From assembly GCA_030762935.1 (NCBI GenBank), contig CM060895.1, positions 40,223,501-40,287,500 on the forward strand: a DNA stretch of 64,000 nt. The letters are read 5' to 3'. Positions 54,875 to 64,000 of this stretch are shown piece after piece. The notes under the pieces were generated by a model. That model was not told where the DNA came from and did not search any database. It saw only the letters and a program-made list of their open reading frames with translations. Made by a program: the position numbers and the translations under genes. This DNA is from Hymenopus coronatus. Its lineage: Eukaryota; Arthropoda; Insecta; Mantodea; Hymenopodidae. Positions within the stretch are counted from its first letter, which is position 1, and every line of letters begins with the position of its first letter.

Positions 54875-55710
54875 TCTGATGTATTCCAGTCACATGACTT
54901 TCTCTAAATCTCTGTAACAAGTTATTGTTAAACCCCTTATTTTTCTGTTTACTTTATGATAATGAGATTAACATTAGCAGAAATTGTCTTATTACTTACT
55001 TCATTGTAATGAGAAGAAAAACAAGGGAATACACTAGGCTTTAGGATAATAAAATCTTTTAAAAGTTTGTTGGTATGTATTTGAAAGTCGTTTCTTTGCA
55101 TGGTCAGGGGTTGACAAATTCCCGCAAGAGAAAAGTTTAAGTATTTTAAAACTGAAACCAATTACAAGAAATATCTCGGAAGTGGTCAACTATACGAAAA
55201 AGAATGTATTATACATAAATTAATTGTGTATTTCAACGATATCTATATTTTTGTTTATTAAGTTTTTGTCTATCTCTTACAGCTTACCGCTATGCAAAGT
55301 CATCGAATGAGAGGGCTTGAGGGGGCATTCCCAGAAAATTCAAGAAATTCAATATATTGTATTTTAATCAAAATCCTTAGCCATTTTTGAGAAAATCAAA
55401 ATATTCGAAATATTTTCCACGTAAAGGGTTGTTTGCGGTGCGAGGGGGGGATTTAGCTCATAATATTCTTGTGAAAACCATGGAAGTTACTAAACTTAAA
55501 TACCAAGTTTGGTATTTTACCAACTTTTCTTTTTTGAGTTATCGTGTTCTCTCCCTTTCCCTCTCTCTCTCTCTCTTTCTCTCTCCTCACTCACACACAC
55601 GGATCCTTTTTCCAGAAGTGATTCTTTTGGATACAGGGGACCCTAAAATATATTTCCGATGCAATCTAGGTATCGAAGTTTTGGGTGGAGTGCAATACCT
55701 TTTTTATAGT
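54875..55710 (-). mobile_element. HINE-like repeat, reversed copy with CT tract
   Basis: TCTGATGTATTCCAGTCACA start. Where other reversed copies have the CA tract, this one has a CT-rich run (55550-55590) before CACTCACACACACGG. It ends at GGAGTGCAATACCTTTTTTA without the palindrome. Confidence 0.85.
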
Positions 55711-55734
55711 GTTTAACGACCGCTTTTACTACTA

Positions 55735-55925
55735 TGTCACCGCAGGCGATAATAGTATTGATACATTGAATGAAAATGGATTACCGGTGGAATGCGATGG
55801 CGGGGGAAATCGGAGAACCCTGAGAAAACCCGCCCCTGTGCCTTTGTCCACCACAAATCTCACATGCGGTCGTCTGCGATCGAATCCGGCCTTGGTGAGA
55901 GAATAGTGGTGTCAAGGCGCGGCTA
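55735..55925 (-). mobile_element. tRNA-derived SINE, family D, copy 2
   Basis: Minus strand: GCCGCGCCTTGACACCAC head, GGCCGGATTCGATCGCAG (B-box-like GGATTCGATC), CCGCATGTGAGATTTGTGG, GGGTTTTCTCAGGGTTCTCC. It sits at the lost palindrome end of the preceding HINE. Confidence 0.65.
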
Positions 55926-55929
55926 CAAA

Positions 55930-56333
55930 CGCATTATCTTCTCTAACTATGCACTAAGTAGAGGAAGAAAAAATATAGATCTTGTTAAAACACAATCAGT
56001 GGCATACAGTTTTTTTTTTGTTTTTTTTTTAGTTAAACCATTTCCGAGATATTCCTTATTATTGGTTGAACTTTGCAATACTTCATTATTTCCCCTGTTA
56101 CTATCAAAGAGAACGGAATTTCAATTGCATTATGTAGCGACAATTTTTAGAAGATTTATACTATCGCTTTAGCCTAGGGTGTTCTTTAATTTCCGTTCTA
56201 CTTACAAGGAAGCAAGTAAATAAAGACCAGTTCGCTAATGTTTATCTCGATCAGCATGAGGTAGATAGAAGAATTAAGCTTTTGGAGATAGTTTATTACA
56301 TAATTGACAGAGAAGGTCATGTGAATGGAACAC
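55930..56333 (+). mobile_element. HINE-like repeat, ends joined, interior deleted
   Basis: A palindrome remnant (ATCTTCTCTAACTATGCACT, AAGTAGAGGAAG) is followed directly by the second half (AGATCTTGTTAAAACACAAT onward) to GAAGGTCATGTGAATGGAAC. The first half of the body is missing. Confidence 0.75.
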
Positions 56334-56574
56334 TTTTTTTTTATTCTACCCGAGCATTTACCCTAGACAGAGACGTTCCACTGCGGCAACATCTCTCTTT
56401 GGCTTAAACTTGTTGCAGAAACCGGTTAACATCATTTCAAGGTTTGTGCTTTGGTTTTAACTTGTTTTCTTTATGATTAGTCCCGTTGTAATAAGATTAA
56501 AGATACAATCACCTTGCTTTTGTTGTTGGTAGTGTTTGTTTTTTCCTTGTACACTCAAAGTCAATAAAAATGGG
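56334..56574. other. Spacer
   Basis: Nothing recognised. Confidence 0.45.
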
Positions 56575-56690
56575 CCCTGCGCTGAGATTTTGCTGAAAAT
56601 GTTAACGTTTGACGGATATTAGGGTTTTCCACGATTTTCATTGGTGTCATTCTGGTACAACATGCTACGTGAGAAGAAAAGGCAAAACCA
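56575..56690 (+). repeat. Dispersed repeat H, copy 2
   Basis: GCTGAGATTTTGCTGAAAAT, AACGTTTGACGG and CCACGATTTTCATTGGTGTC match 6183-6297. Both copies end near a GAGAAGAAAAGG-type word. Confidence 0.6.
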
Positions 56691-57204
56691 TTGGGCAATG
56701 TATCCGTTCATCCCTCAACCCTGCTTGACGATCCTTCAGAACAGATTGACTTGTATAAGCAGTATGTTAATTTAGCCGCTACGTGTTCGAATTAGCTTGG
56801 CATTAGAACTTCAGTATGTAGCACAGAGAAAACATGAATATAATGTTGTAGCACCCTTGAAAGGGGTGGAGTATTGTCCAACCAGAAAGTTTAGGGATCT
56901 CCTGTTCGCAACTAAGAACTTCATTTGTCACAAGTTATATTTTATGTTAATCCTATTCCCTTCGCATAGGTAGCCTGTACAATACGCTTTTAAGAATATA
57001 GCAAACAAGTGAAAGACATGGGTGGAGTCAACGGTAAGACCCCGTATTAAGATAAGTATTTTCACGTATTTTTGTGTATTTGAATGTACATAGGTAGGCG
57101 GGACTGCCAGAAAGCAGACAAAAGGAGAAGATCCACTTTATCCCCAAAATAATCTGCTACATTCACATCACTTTCGTCTATTCATTATCGTTTATTATTT
57201 TATC
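56691..57204. other. Spacer
   Basis: No gene. CACCCTTGAAAGGGGTGG (56862-56879) is a short perfect inverted repeat. Confidence 0.4.
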
Positions 57205-57330
57205 TATTATAATATAGAGAAGGTATTGCATTCCACTCAATAACTCGATATGGAGATTTCACCGGGAACGCAAGTTTTGAGACCCCCCAAAATAGCAAAT
57301 CATATTTAGAGAAAAGTCAGGTTAGAGGGC
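57205..57330 (+). mobile_element. HINE-like 5' fragment
   Basis: ATATAGAGAAGGTATTGCAT, TCCACTCAATAACTCGATAT, GGAGATTTCACCGGGAACGC. It stops before the GT tract; the preceding CATTCACATCACTTTCGTC resembles the opposite terminus. Confidence 0.7.
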
Positions 57331-57344
57331 TTCTGACAACCCAC

Positions 57345-58870
57345 CCACCATCCAAGAAGTCAAGGAAAAGCAACCATTACTGACTTCGCGAGTATCAAGT
57401 AATTTCCCTTTCATACATCAATCACTTTATCCACGCACTTCATTCCGACAACAATCCCGTGCTACCTGAGGTTAAAGCATTTGTTGCCAGTCATGACGTC
57501 CCAGTTCCATACCGCGATGTCGATTGGGAGTGCGCCAGGTTTTGCCTCAATGACTTAATCCTCCCGAACCCTAGGATTAGGGATATTCCGTCCCTGGCTG
57601 TGGTCTCATACCTCACATCCATCGTGGTGGAACTGTTCATAACCTCACTGTTCTCACCCCAGATCCCCTTCACCCCGATGTCCTTCCTCTCTTCTCATCA
57701 GCCGTTCCTGGGCAGCTCGCAGATAATATTAGCGTCACCGCAGCCACATAATCGAGCGCTTCTGAGGCGTTTATGCCGAAAGATCAGTTTTCGCCTACGT
57801 GAGTACAAGGTGCGCGTGTGGGAAGAGACGATGGCCCATATGAACCTTAAGGATAGTGGCGTAATGGGGATTGCTATCTCGACAGGATAATGAGGCTGTG
57901 ATATGACGCCCAGGACAACTTTTCCGAACGCGCTCGGCAAGAAGTACGACAATATCTTCGAAGACCCCCTGACGAGGCGGATCGACTTCCCATCATCAAC
58001 CAAGCGAACTCCAAGGTGCATTCAATCGCCAAAAGTCAGCGGGGCCTGACGGGCTCATCCCCTACACGCCTCGCTGCCTTTATTATAGAGCTCTTTCTGC
58101 ATTTTAAATCCGGGAAAAGATCCTTTAATCTTGCACACTATAGTCTCAAAAATGAAAATGGAGCTTTGTTTATGGACGCTCTTTAACTGCTATGGTTCTC
58201 AGCGTCCCATGCTATATTGGGCGTGAAATACCACTTAATTTTGCTCAGAGGCCTCTATCAGGCTTGAGGTTCTTTTATGTGCCTTAAATCTACGTCACGG
58301 AACCAACAGTTTTTCTTCCCTTCCGAAGGAAGCCATGCTAAGGATTTATAGTCCTCCGCCGTGTTTCAATCCATGACCTCGGATATATGAAGATAGCATA
58401 ATCACCATTACACCGCAGAGGGCGACCTACAGTCCTATCAATCTCCTTCTATCCTCTCGAAAGTCTACGAGAGACCGACTGTCCTAACTTTTGGTCGATT
58501 TTCAAATCATTCCAGACCACCAGTTTGTTTCCGCTCTAGGCACTCTGAACCCCAGCGACTGCTGCGAATGGTGAAGGCTGCTGCCCTGGGATACCAGAAC
58601 ACGGGGGGTATTGCTGGAAGGCCTTCTCTACGACCAGGCATGCGAGTCTGTTGCTCAAGACCATTCACCTAGAGCTCGCTACACACATAATACACCTGAT
58701 AGACACATATTTAATACACGTATTTTTGCAATTTCAGATGCTGAGCACAAATATACACAAAGAAGCAGAGTTCTTGAAAGCTCTGGGAGTGGCAGGGGAT
58801 TCCAGTCTGCTACTACTCAAACGAGTACAGGGGTCTACCATCCATGTGTATAGAAGAAGAGATTAAGCAC
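57345..58870 (+). pseudogene. Jockey-type LINE fragment: endonuclease end, linker and first RT blocks
   Basis: Plus strand. HSDNNPVL (57441-57464) matches the SDHNPV end of the apurinic-type endonuclease. DVDWECARFCLNDL and a long linker follow; the frame is open to 57890 and shifts after that. RT begins with KSAGPDGLIP (58033-58062). A SINE-bearing block (58095-58432) interrupts. RT then resumes as SPINLLLSS, KVYERP, FRSRHSEPQRLLRMV (fingers) and YDQACESV, the block with the first catalytic Asp (58630-58655), then LELATHIIHLIDTYL in another frame. Many frameshifts. It ends before the FADD region. It may derive from the same family as 51915-52790, since the two pieces cover complementary parts, but they are 4.5 kb apart. 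Confidence 0.8.
58190..58432 (-). mobile_element. tRNA-derived SINE, family F, copy 2, inside the LINE
   Basis: Minus-strand head GTCGCCCTCTGCGGTGTAAT (A box GGTGTAATGGTGA), then the B-box-like TCATGGATTGAAACACGGC, CTTCCTTCGGAAGGGAAG and a tail with AAAGAACCTCAAGCC. RT homology resumes within a few bases of its head. Confidence 0.68.
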
Positions 58871-59369
58871 CACGCTTTTAAATTCTAAAACAGTTTGTCC
58901 TTCCACCGCCCTCGTTAGTTCCCTTGGGGATTATAACCCTAGAATTTGCCACTTCAGCACACACGGTCTCCCCCGCAGAGCTTGTGGGTATCTCAGGTAA
59001 CAACGGGGCAATTCCACCAGCAGTTAAGCCTAACTCCTATACGATCCTTCCAAGAGTTGCTTGGACGTCAACATTTAAATAACCCCAAAATAAAACAAAA
59101 ACAAAAGTTGAAATAATGGTGCACAAGGGCCGTTTCACCATGAGGAACAATCTTGCTACCTCCTTTCACTGCCCAACCTAATTTTCAACCGTCATCCTGC
59201 AAAACCCACATTCCCTCCAACCCGCCATCGCTTGCCGTCGTCTTTTTTTTTAAACAGTTCCGGAGGCTTGTTAGAACTCTGGCGCTGTATAACTTTTTTC
59301 TCCATTTTTTCCAGTTCCCTATATTTCCTTAGTAGACCTTATTATTCTTAACGTTTTCCTTTCACACAT
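58871..59369. other. LINE flank and spacer
   Basis: Mixed composition; 59100-59240 is GC-richer. No protein motif seen. Confidence 0.4.
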
Positions 59370-59500
59370 ACATACACAAACAGACACATTTACAAACACA
59401 GAAACACCCATGCCCAAGGCGCGACTCGAACCCACGATCCAATGTACCACGAAGCGCCAAAGCGAGGCACTTTAGCGAGTGAGGCCACCGGAATCGGCTC
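59370..59500 (-). mobile_element. tRNA-derived SINE, family C, copy 2
   Basis: Minus strand: GGTGGCCTCACTCGCTAAAG (A-box region), GGATCGTGGGTTCGAGTCGC (B box), CCTTGGGCATGGGTG. Partner of 8790-8945. Confidence 0.72.
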
Positions 59501-59517
59501 GTCTTCGAATCTATCCA

Positions 59518-59679
59518 GTGAAAATCTTCGTGTTGCGCCTTGGAAGATACTGAATTTAGATATCAAGTTTGGACTTTATAGCTTTTGAACTATGCTGTTC
59601 ACAGACACACATACGACCTTTTCCTAAAATAATAATAATTATTATCGTTATCGTCGTCATCCTCATTATCATTATTATT

Positions 59680-59712
<33 letters not shown>

Positions 59713-59818
59713 CAAGGGATTCAACTCATGTGTTTTCCTGAAATCTCGGTTTAGAATTTTTGGATGGAATATAATATCTTCTCTACTACTATGTGCATTG
59801 TCAATGGTAGAGAAAGTA
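59518..59818 (-). mobile_element. HINE-like palindrome-end fragment with (ATT)n
   Basis: ATCTTCGTGTTGCGCCTTGG to TCTCTACTACTATGTGCATT and GGTAGAGAAAG. An (ATT/ATC)n tract (59627-59713) has grown in the TTTTTCTAAAA stretch between the CA tract and CAGGGGA. Confidence 0.82.
59627..59713. repeat. (ATT)n / (ATC)n microsatellite inside a HINE
   Basis: About 87 bp, interrupted in the first half by ATCGTCGTC-type units. Confidence 0.92.
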
Positions 59819-60128
59819 AAAATAGGTTTTTCGAAAGAATATTTTATATAGCTACTAATAAACGAAAGTAATACGAATGTGGTATCACAATTTTTATTCT
59901 TTTATAAATTCATTTTCATTGTATATTATACTTTGTCCACTGTAGCAGCAAGTAAACGCGGTAAGCTGCAGTTTTTTTCTCAAACAAATGAACTACATGA
60001 TTTAACAATTTACTCGTCAAATTAATGAGACTAGTGTGTAAATACAAGGAAATTGGAAAAGAAATCTAATAACTAGCAAATTAGTGCATTTTTGGGAACA
60101 TTTGGAACCATATTTTACAATTCAAAAA
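59819..60128. other. AT-rich spacer
   Basis: Nothing recognised. Confidence 0.45.
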
Positions 60129-60925
60129 TCTCATATGTTCCATTCACATGACTTTCTCTCCATCTGTGTAATAAATTTAGTTTAAAAGCTTATTTTTCTC
60201 TCTACTTCATGCTTGAGATAAATATTAGCGGAAGGGAAATAAGGGGAACACACTAGGCTAAAAGGATAGTCAAAAGTTTCAAAATCTGGTTACTATATGA
60301 TTGAAATTCGTTCTCTTTGCATGACCAGGAGTTGACAAATTCCCGAATGAGAAAAGTTTAAGTATTTTAAAATTGAAACCAATAACAAGGAATCTCTCGG
60401 AAATAGATAAATCTACAGAAAAAGGCATATGTCTTAAATTGTGTGCTCTAACGAGTCCTACATTCTTTTGTGTAGAAACTTTTTGTCTTATCTTTTTAAG
60501 TTTTACCAATTAAACAAAAGTCATTCAGAGTGAAGATGACTTCAGAGGTTATTCCCAGAAAATACATTTTATTTGTCATATAAGTAACTTTAATATACGG
60601 TATTTTAATCAAAATCGCTAGAGCCATTTTTGAGTAAATAAACAAAAATCGATTTTGTTTTCCTAGGTAAAGGGTAGTTTATGTTGGGGGAAATTTCTTG
60701 AAATTTCTTGTGTCGCATCCTGGGAAGAAGCTGAACTGAAATGTCAGTTTGGTATTTAACCGACGTTTCGTTTTTGAGTGATCGTGTTCACACACATACA
60801 CACAGAACCTGTTTCTGAAATGCTTTTCTTGGGGGGGGTGTAGAAGGGGTGTATTTTCGGTGAAATCTCGAATTTTCGGGTGGAATGCACTCTACCTTTG
60901 AACCAAGTACTAAGCAGAGATGGTG
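60129..60925 (-). mobile_element. HINE-like repeat, near-full reversed copy
   Basis: TCTCATATGTTCCATTCACA to GGTGGAATGCACTCTACCTT, with AAGCAGAGATGGTGAAAG as a decayed palindrome end. A GGGGGGTGTAG run near 60832 replaces the usual GGATTCAGGG block. Confidence 0.84.
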
Positions 60926-61600
60926 AAAGAAACTTTTAACAAGGTTAGTATTGGTTTGACATCTTCTTACTGGTAAACAATCACTTTCATTTCCCAAATG
61001 TACGACTCTTTAGAACATACGTTGAATACAACCCATGTTTGAGAGTTTTCAGACTACAGTGTAAGAAATTCGCTCACTAGAGACGAAAATGTTAGCAGTC
61101 TGGCACCAACAACGAGACATATCATTTAAAACAGTGTGCACGTAATAAAGAAGCCAGTCATAACTTCCTGTTTAACTCGTTAAACCTCTTTAAGCACGAA
61201 ATGTCAACTGATACTTCATTGCACTAGCACTTTAAGACATTGCACCAAAAGCAAAGCGAACTGGCAACATGCAATACACGCCTTCACAAACACTCGAACC
61301 AGGTGAGTGGCCACCTCGCAGTGTTGCCAACACAACTACGTTTAAAATAATCCCGCTAAGCTATATAGGCAGGTTGCTTACCTTCAAATTAGAAATTATA
61401 TTTTAGTATAACATTATACAATATGTATATTTGTTTCACGGACATCGGGAATTAAATTTCATATTTATATATTTCTATATACATTTTTTGAAACCCCCAC
61501 TGTGATTGCATCGCAGTTATGTTAATATGAACATCAAATGCCATTCAAATGAAATAAATATTTTGAAAATATAAATTATTTCATACATTTTACAATTATA
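60926..61600. other. Spacer, AT-rich after 61380
   Basis: No gene or repeat recognised. 61430-61600 is almost pure A/T. Confidence 0.45.
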
Positions 61601-61616
61601 TTGTAATTATATTTAT

Positions 61617-62196
61617 AATAAAAATGTTTCAAGCACTCCAAAATTTGAGAAACTTGATATGCATTTTTTGAACCACACACAAAAGCTTTGTTATGATGTT
61701 TAAATAACTTGGATTACCAAATTATAAGTTTTTTTAAACAGTTAGAAATTTTAAATTAAAAATTACTCAATTTTACATAAAATATTATTTTTGAAAAGAT
61801 CTTCAGTTGTTGTTAGAATAATTTTGTTATCTGCAATATTACATTCTGGTAAATTTTAATTGTTAAAACCACAGAGGTGTGGAACATTTTGAAAGTGTGG
61901 AAATACAGTTTTGAGATTAATGCTATTTTATAAACTATATTTTCACACTTTCAAAATGTTTAATAATAAAAATGTTTCAAGCACTTCAAAATGAGAAACT
62001 TGGATAACATTTATTGAACCACACACAAAAGCTTCGTTATGATGTTTAAATAACTTTGATTATCAAATTATAAGTTTTTTTAAACAGTTAGAAATTTTAA
62101 TTTAAAATTATTCAATTTTACATAAAATATTATTTTTGAAAAAAATCTTCAATTGTAGTTAGGATAATTTTGTTATCTGCAATATTACATTCTGGC
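61617..62196 (+). repeat. Direct duplication of about 235 bp with a hairpin between the units
   Basis: Unit 1 is 61617-61850 and unit 2 is 61965-62196. Both start AATAAAAATGTTTCAAGCAC and end AATATTACATTCTGG; shared inner blocks include CCACACACAAAAGCTT and GTTATGATGTTTAAATAACT. Between them an inverted pair (AACATTTTGAAAGTGTGG near 61885; CACACTTTCAAAATGTT near 61944) forms a hairpin. No coding frame. Confidence 0.85.
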
Positions 62197-62301
62197 AACA
62201 TTGTACTGTATGATCTGTAAATAACTGAAAACCAGAAGCAAGGGGGAACAGCTAAATGTGGATTCTCTACGGATTCCCAAAGGAACTATGTGCTATAAAA
62301 A

Positions 62302-63300
62302 TTTGATGTGCTGCATTCGCGTGTCTTTCTCTAAATTTTTTATTGTTTCATTTATATAGCCCCCTTTAACATCTAAGGTCATATCACTTGAAACAACTGG
62401 TTGTCTGTAGGTTCTTTTACGTTGGTTTTAAATAATTTTGTTTTACTCAAACACGCACACATTCACACTCGCATACATACTTCCAGACTCTGCGGGGGAT
62501 AGGGAATAATTCTGGCTAGAGAAAAATTCCCCGCCCCAGCCGGGAATCGAACCCGGGACCCCCGGGTGAGAAGTCAGCTCGCTGACCACGTCTAAAAGGT
62601 ATGGTTAAAATGATTATTCCTTTATCTACATCTGGTAATCGAGATAAACATTAGCAGAAATAGTTTATTAGTTCCTTCTAAGTAGGTGGGAAATAAGCTA
62701 ATACACTACGCTAAAGCGATAGTCAAAGATTTTTAAAAGCCGATCACCATGTGAAATGATATTCTGTTCGCTTTGCACGACCATAAGTAAAACAAAAGAG
62801 AAGAAACAAAATATGATTCATGTTTGAGAATTTTATGGGTAGCTTAAAATTTAAATTAGTAACAATATTAAGTAAACTTAATTCTACAAACGAAATGTAT
62901 ATAACAAATTATGTGTTTTAATGAGATTCTGTTTTTTTTTTATTTTATTTATTTACTTATTTTCGCAGTACGTGTTTTGTCTATCTCTTACGCTTTACCA
63001 GTTATGCAGAATTCATCTACAATGAGGTTTTCAGAGGCTGCTTCCTCAAAATTCAAGATATACATTTTTTTTGCCATGTAACTATCTTTAATATACGGTA
63101 TTTTAACCAAAATGGTTAGAGCCATTTTTGAGAAAATCAAAATTTTCGAAAACTTTTCATGTAAAAGGTAGCTTGGTGTGGGAGGGTTTTCTTTAAAATT
63201 TTGTTTTGTATCATCGAGAGATACCAAACTTAAATAAACAGCTTGGTGTTTAACGAACTTCTTTTTGACTCACAAAAATACACCGATCTTTTTCTAAAAA
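62302..63300 (-). mobile_element. HINE-like repeat, reversed, split by a SINE
   Basis: TTTGATGTGCTGCATTCGCG start. A family B SINE (about 62345-62588) follows after 45 bp; the body resumes at AATGATTATTCCTTTATCTA. It is cut at GATCTTTTTCTAAAAA, exactly where the next copy begins. Confidence 0.83.
62345..62588 (-). mobile_element. tRNA-derived SINE, family B, copy 4 (best preserved)
   Basis: Minus strand: GTGGTCAGCGAGCTGACTTC (A-box region), GGGTCCCGGGTTCGATTCCC (B box GGTTCGATTCC), GGCTGGGGCGGGGAATTTTT, then the CTAGCCAGAATTATTCCCTA body and a tail ending in AT-rich sequence. About 244 bp, a plausible full SINE. Confidence 0.78.
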
Positions 63301-64000
63301 TCTGACGTGTTCCATTCACATAACTTGCTCTAGCTGCTCCACAAACTTTTCTTACAAATGATTATTCTTTTATCTACGTCGCTAATCTAGATAAACATTA
63401 GCAGAATTGATTTTATTTGCTTCCTTATAAATAGAAGGGAAATAAAACAATGCATTAGGATAAAGCAATAGTCAACTATTTTAAAGGCTGGTCACTATGT
63501 GAAACAATCGAGGTTCGGTTCTCTTAGCACTCAATTGTTTGATAAAAGTTAAATTAGTTTAAAATGGAAAGCAATAACAATGAATATTTAAAAAACGGTA
63601 ATAAATGATGTGTTATATCTTACATTTTTTGTGTAGTAAGTTTTTGTCTGTCTCTTACGGTTTAACCGTTATGGAAAATTCTGCAAAACTCAACCAGAAT
63701 AAAGAGATCCTCAGAGGTTATTCCCAAAAATTCAAAATATACATTTTATTTATGATGTATAGCTTTAATATAAGGCATTTTAATCAAAATCGTTAAGTCA
63801 TTTTTGAGAAAATCAAAATGTGCGAAAAATGGTCCATATAAAAGGCAGTTGGGGGTGGGGGATTTTCTTTAAAATCTACGTGTCGCTTGGTAATTAACCA
63901 CTTTTCGTTTTTGAGCTATGTTGTCTACAGAGAGACACAGACGCACACACGGATCTTTTTCTAAACACACTTTTCCAGTGAAATTTCGATATCGAATTTT
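63301..64000 (-). mobile_element. HINE-like repeat, reversed, runs off the window
   Basis: TCTGACGTGTTCCATTCACA start, directly abutting the truncated copy before it. The window ends within GTGAAATTTCGATATCGAAT; the palindrome end should lie just beyond 64000. Confidence 0.87.

Overview
The window is eukaryotic and almost certainly animal DNA, most likely from an arthropod. It is AT-rich and holds no operon, no ribosome-binding-site pattern and no long intact gene. Everything recognisable is transposon-derived: mariner transposase relics, Jockey-type LINE pieces, tRNA-derived SINEs, Penelope-like ends, a Tc1-like MITE and one dominant non-autonomous repeat. I cannot name the species. I found no convincing host exon and no genuine tRNA or rRNA gene.

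The dominant element is an approximately 0.85 kb repeat with about 44 full or partial copies in both orientations. By my coordinates it covers roughly 28 kb, somewhat over two fifths of the window. One end carries a long imperfect palindrome that opens ACTTTCTCTA and closes TAGAGAAGGT, and a GT-rich tract lies about 120 bp further in. The other end carries TAGAGAAAGT, the inverse of the first ten bases, followed by a short hairpin (ATGTG/CACAT) and CAGA. Copies sit against T-runs (A-runs when reversed). A terminal repeat at one end matched by a subterminal repeat plus hairpin at the other, together with head-to-tail arrays, fits the non-autonomous Helentron (HINE, DINE-1-like) design. I call these HINE-like. 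On '+' copies the palindrome end comes first.

Layout. 0.2-1.0 kb: reversed HINE. 1.4-2.5 kb: mariner relic split by a tRNA-like foldback element with a 13-bp target duplication. 2.9-3.7 kb: GC-richer DNA of unknown nature. 3.8-7.8 kb: reversed HINEs. 8.4-8.9 kb: two tRNA-like SINEs. 9.7-14.6 kb: five forward HINEs, four nearly back to back. 15.2-19.7 kb: tandem array of a composite unit (about 245 bp plus one reversed HINE), invaded by a Penelope-like element and a foldback element. 20-30 kb: forward HINEs, one split by a mariner with both inverted repeats (23273-24509), and a second, internally deleted mariner. 30-36 kb: mixed HINEs, a Tc1-like MITE inside a HINE end, serially truncated HINEs and another foldback element. 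36-46 kb: more HINEs, one holding a second Penelope-like insertion. 46-54 kb: an inverted-dimer foldback element, a third mariner-type pseudogene on the plus strand, a Jockey reverse-transcriptase 3' fragment and the second MITE copy. 54-64 kb: HINEs, a Jockey endonuclease/RT fragment split by a SINE, an AT-rich duplicated segment, and HINEs running off the window end.

The elements do not form a gene pathway. They record nested insertions, and several pre-insertion sequences can be recovered because target duplications are still visible. The least ordinary structures are the HINE family with its tandem arrays, the foldback element with tRNA-like promoter sequences in its arms, and two Penelope-like insertions carrying a hammerhead-ribozyme-like core.
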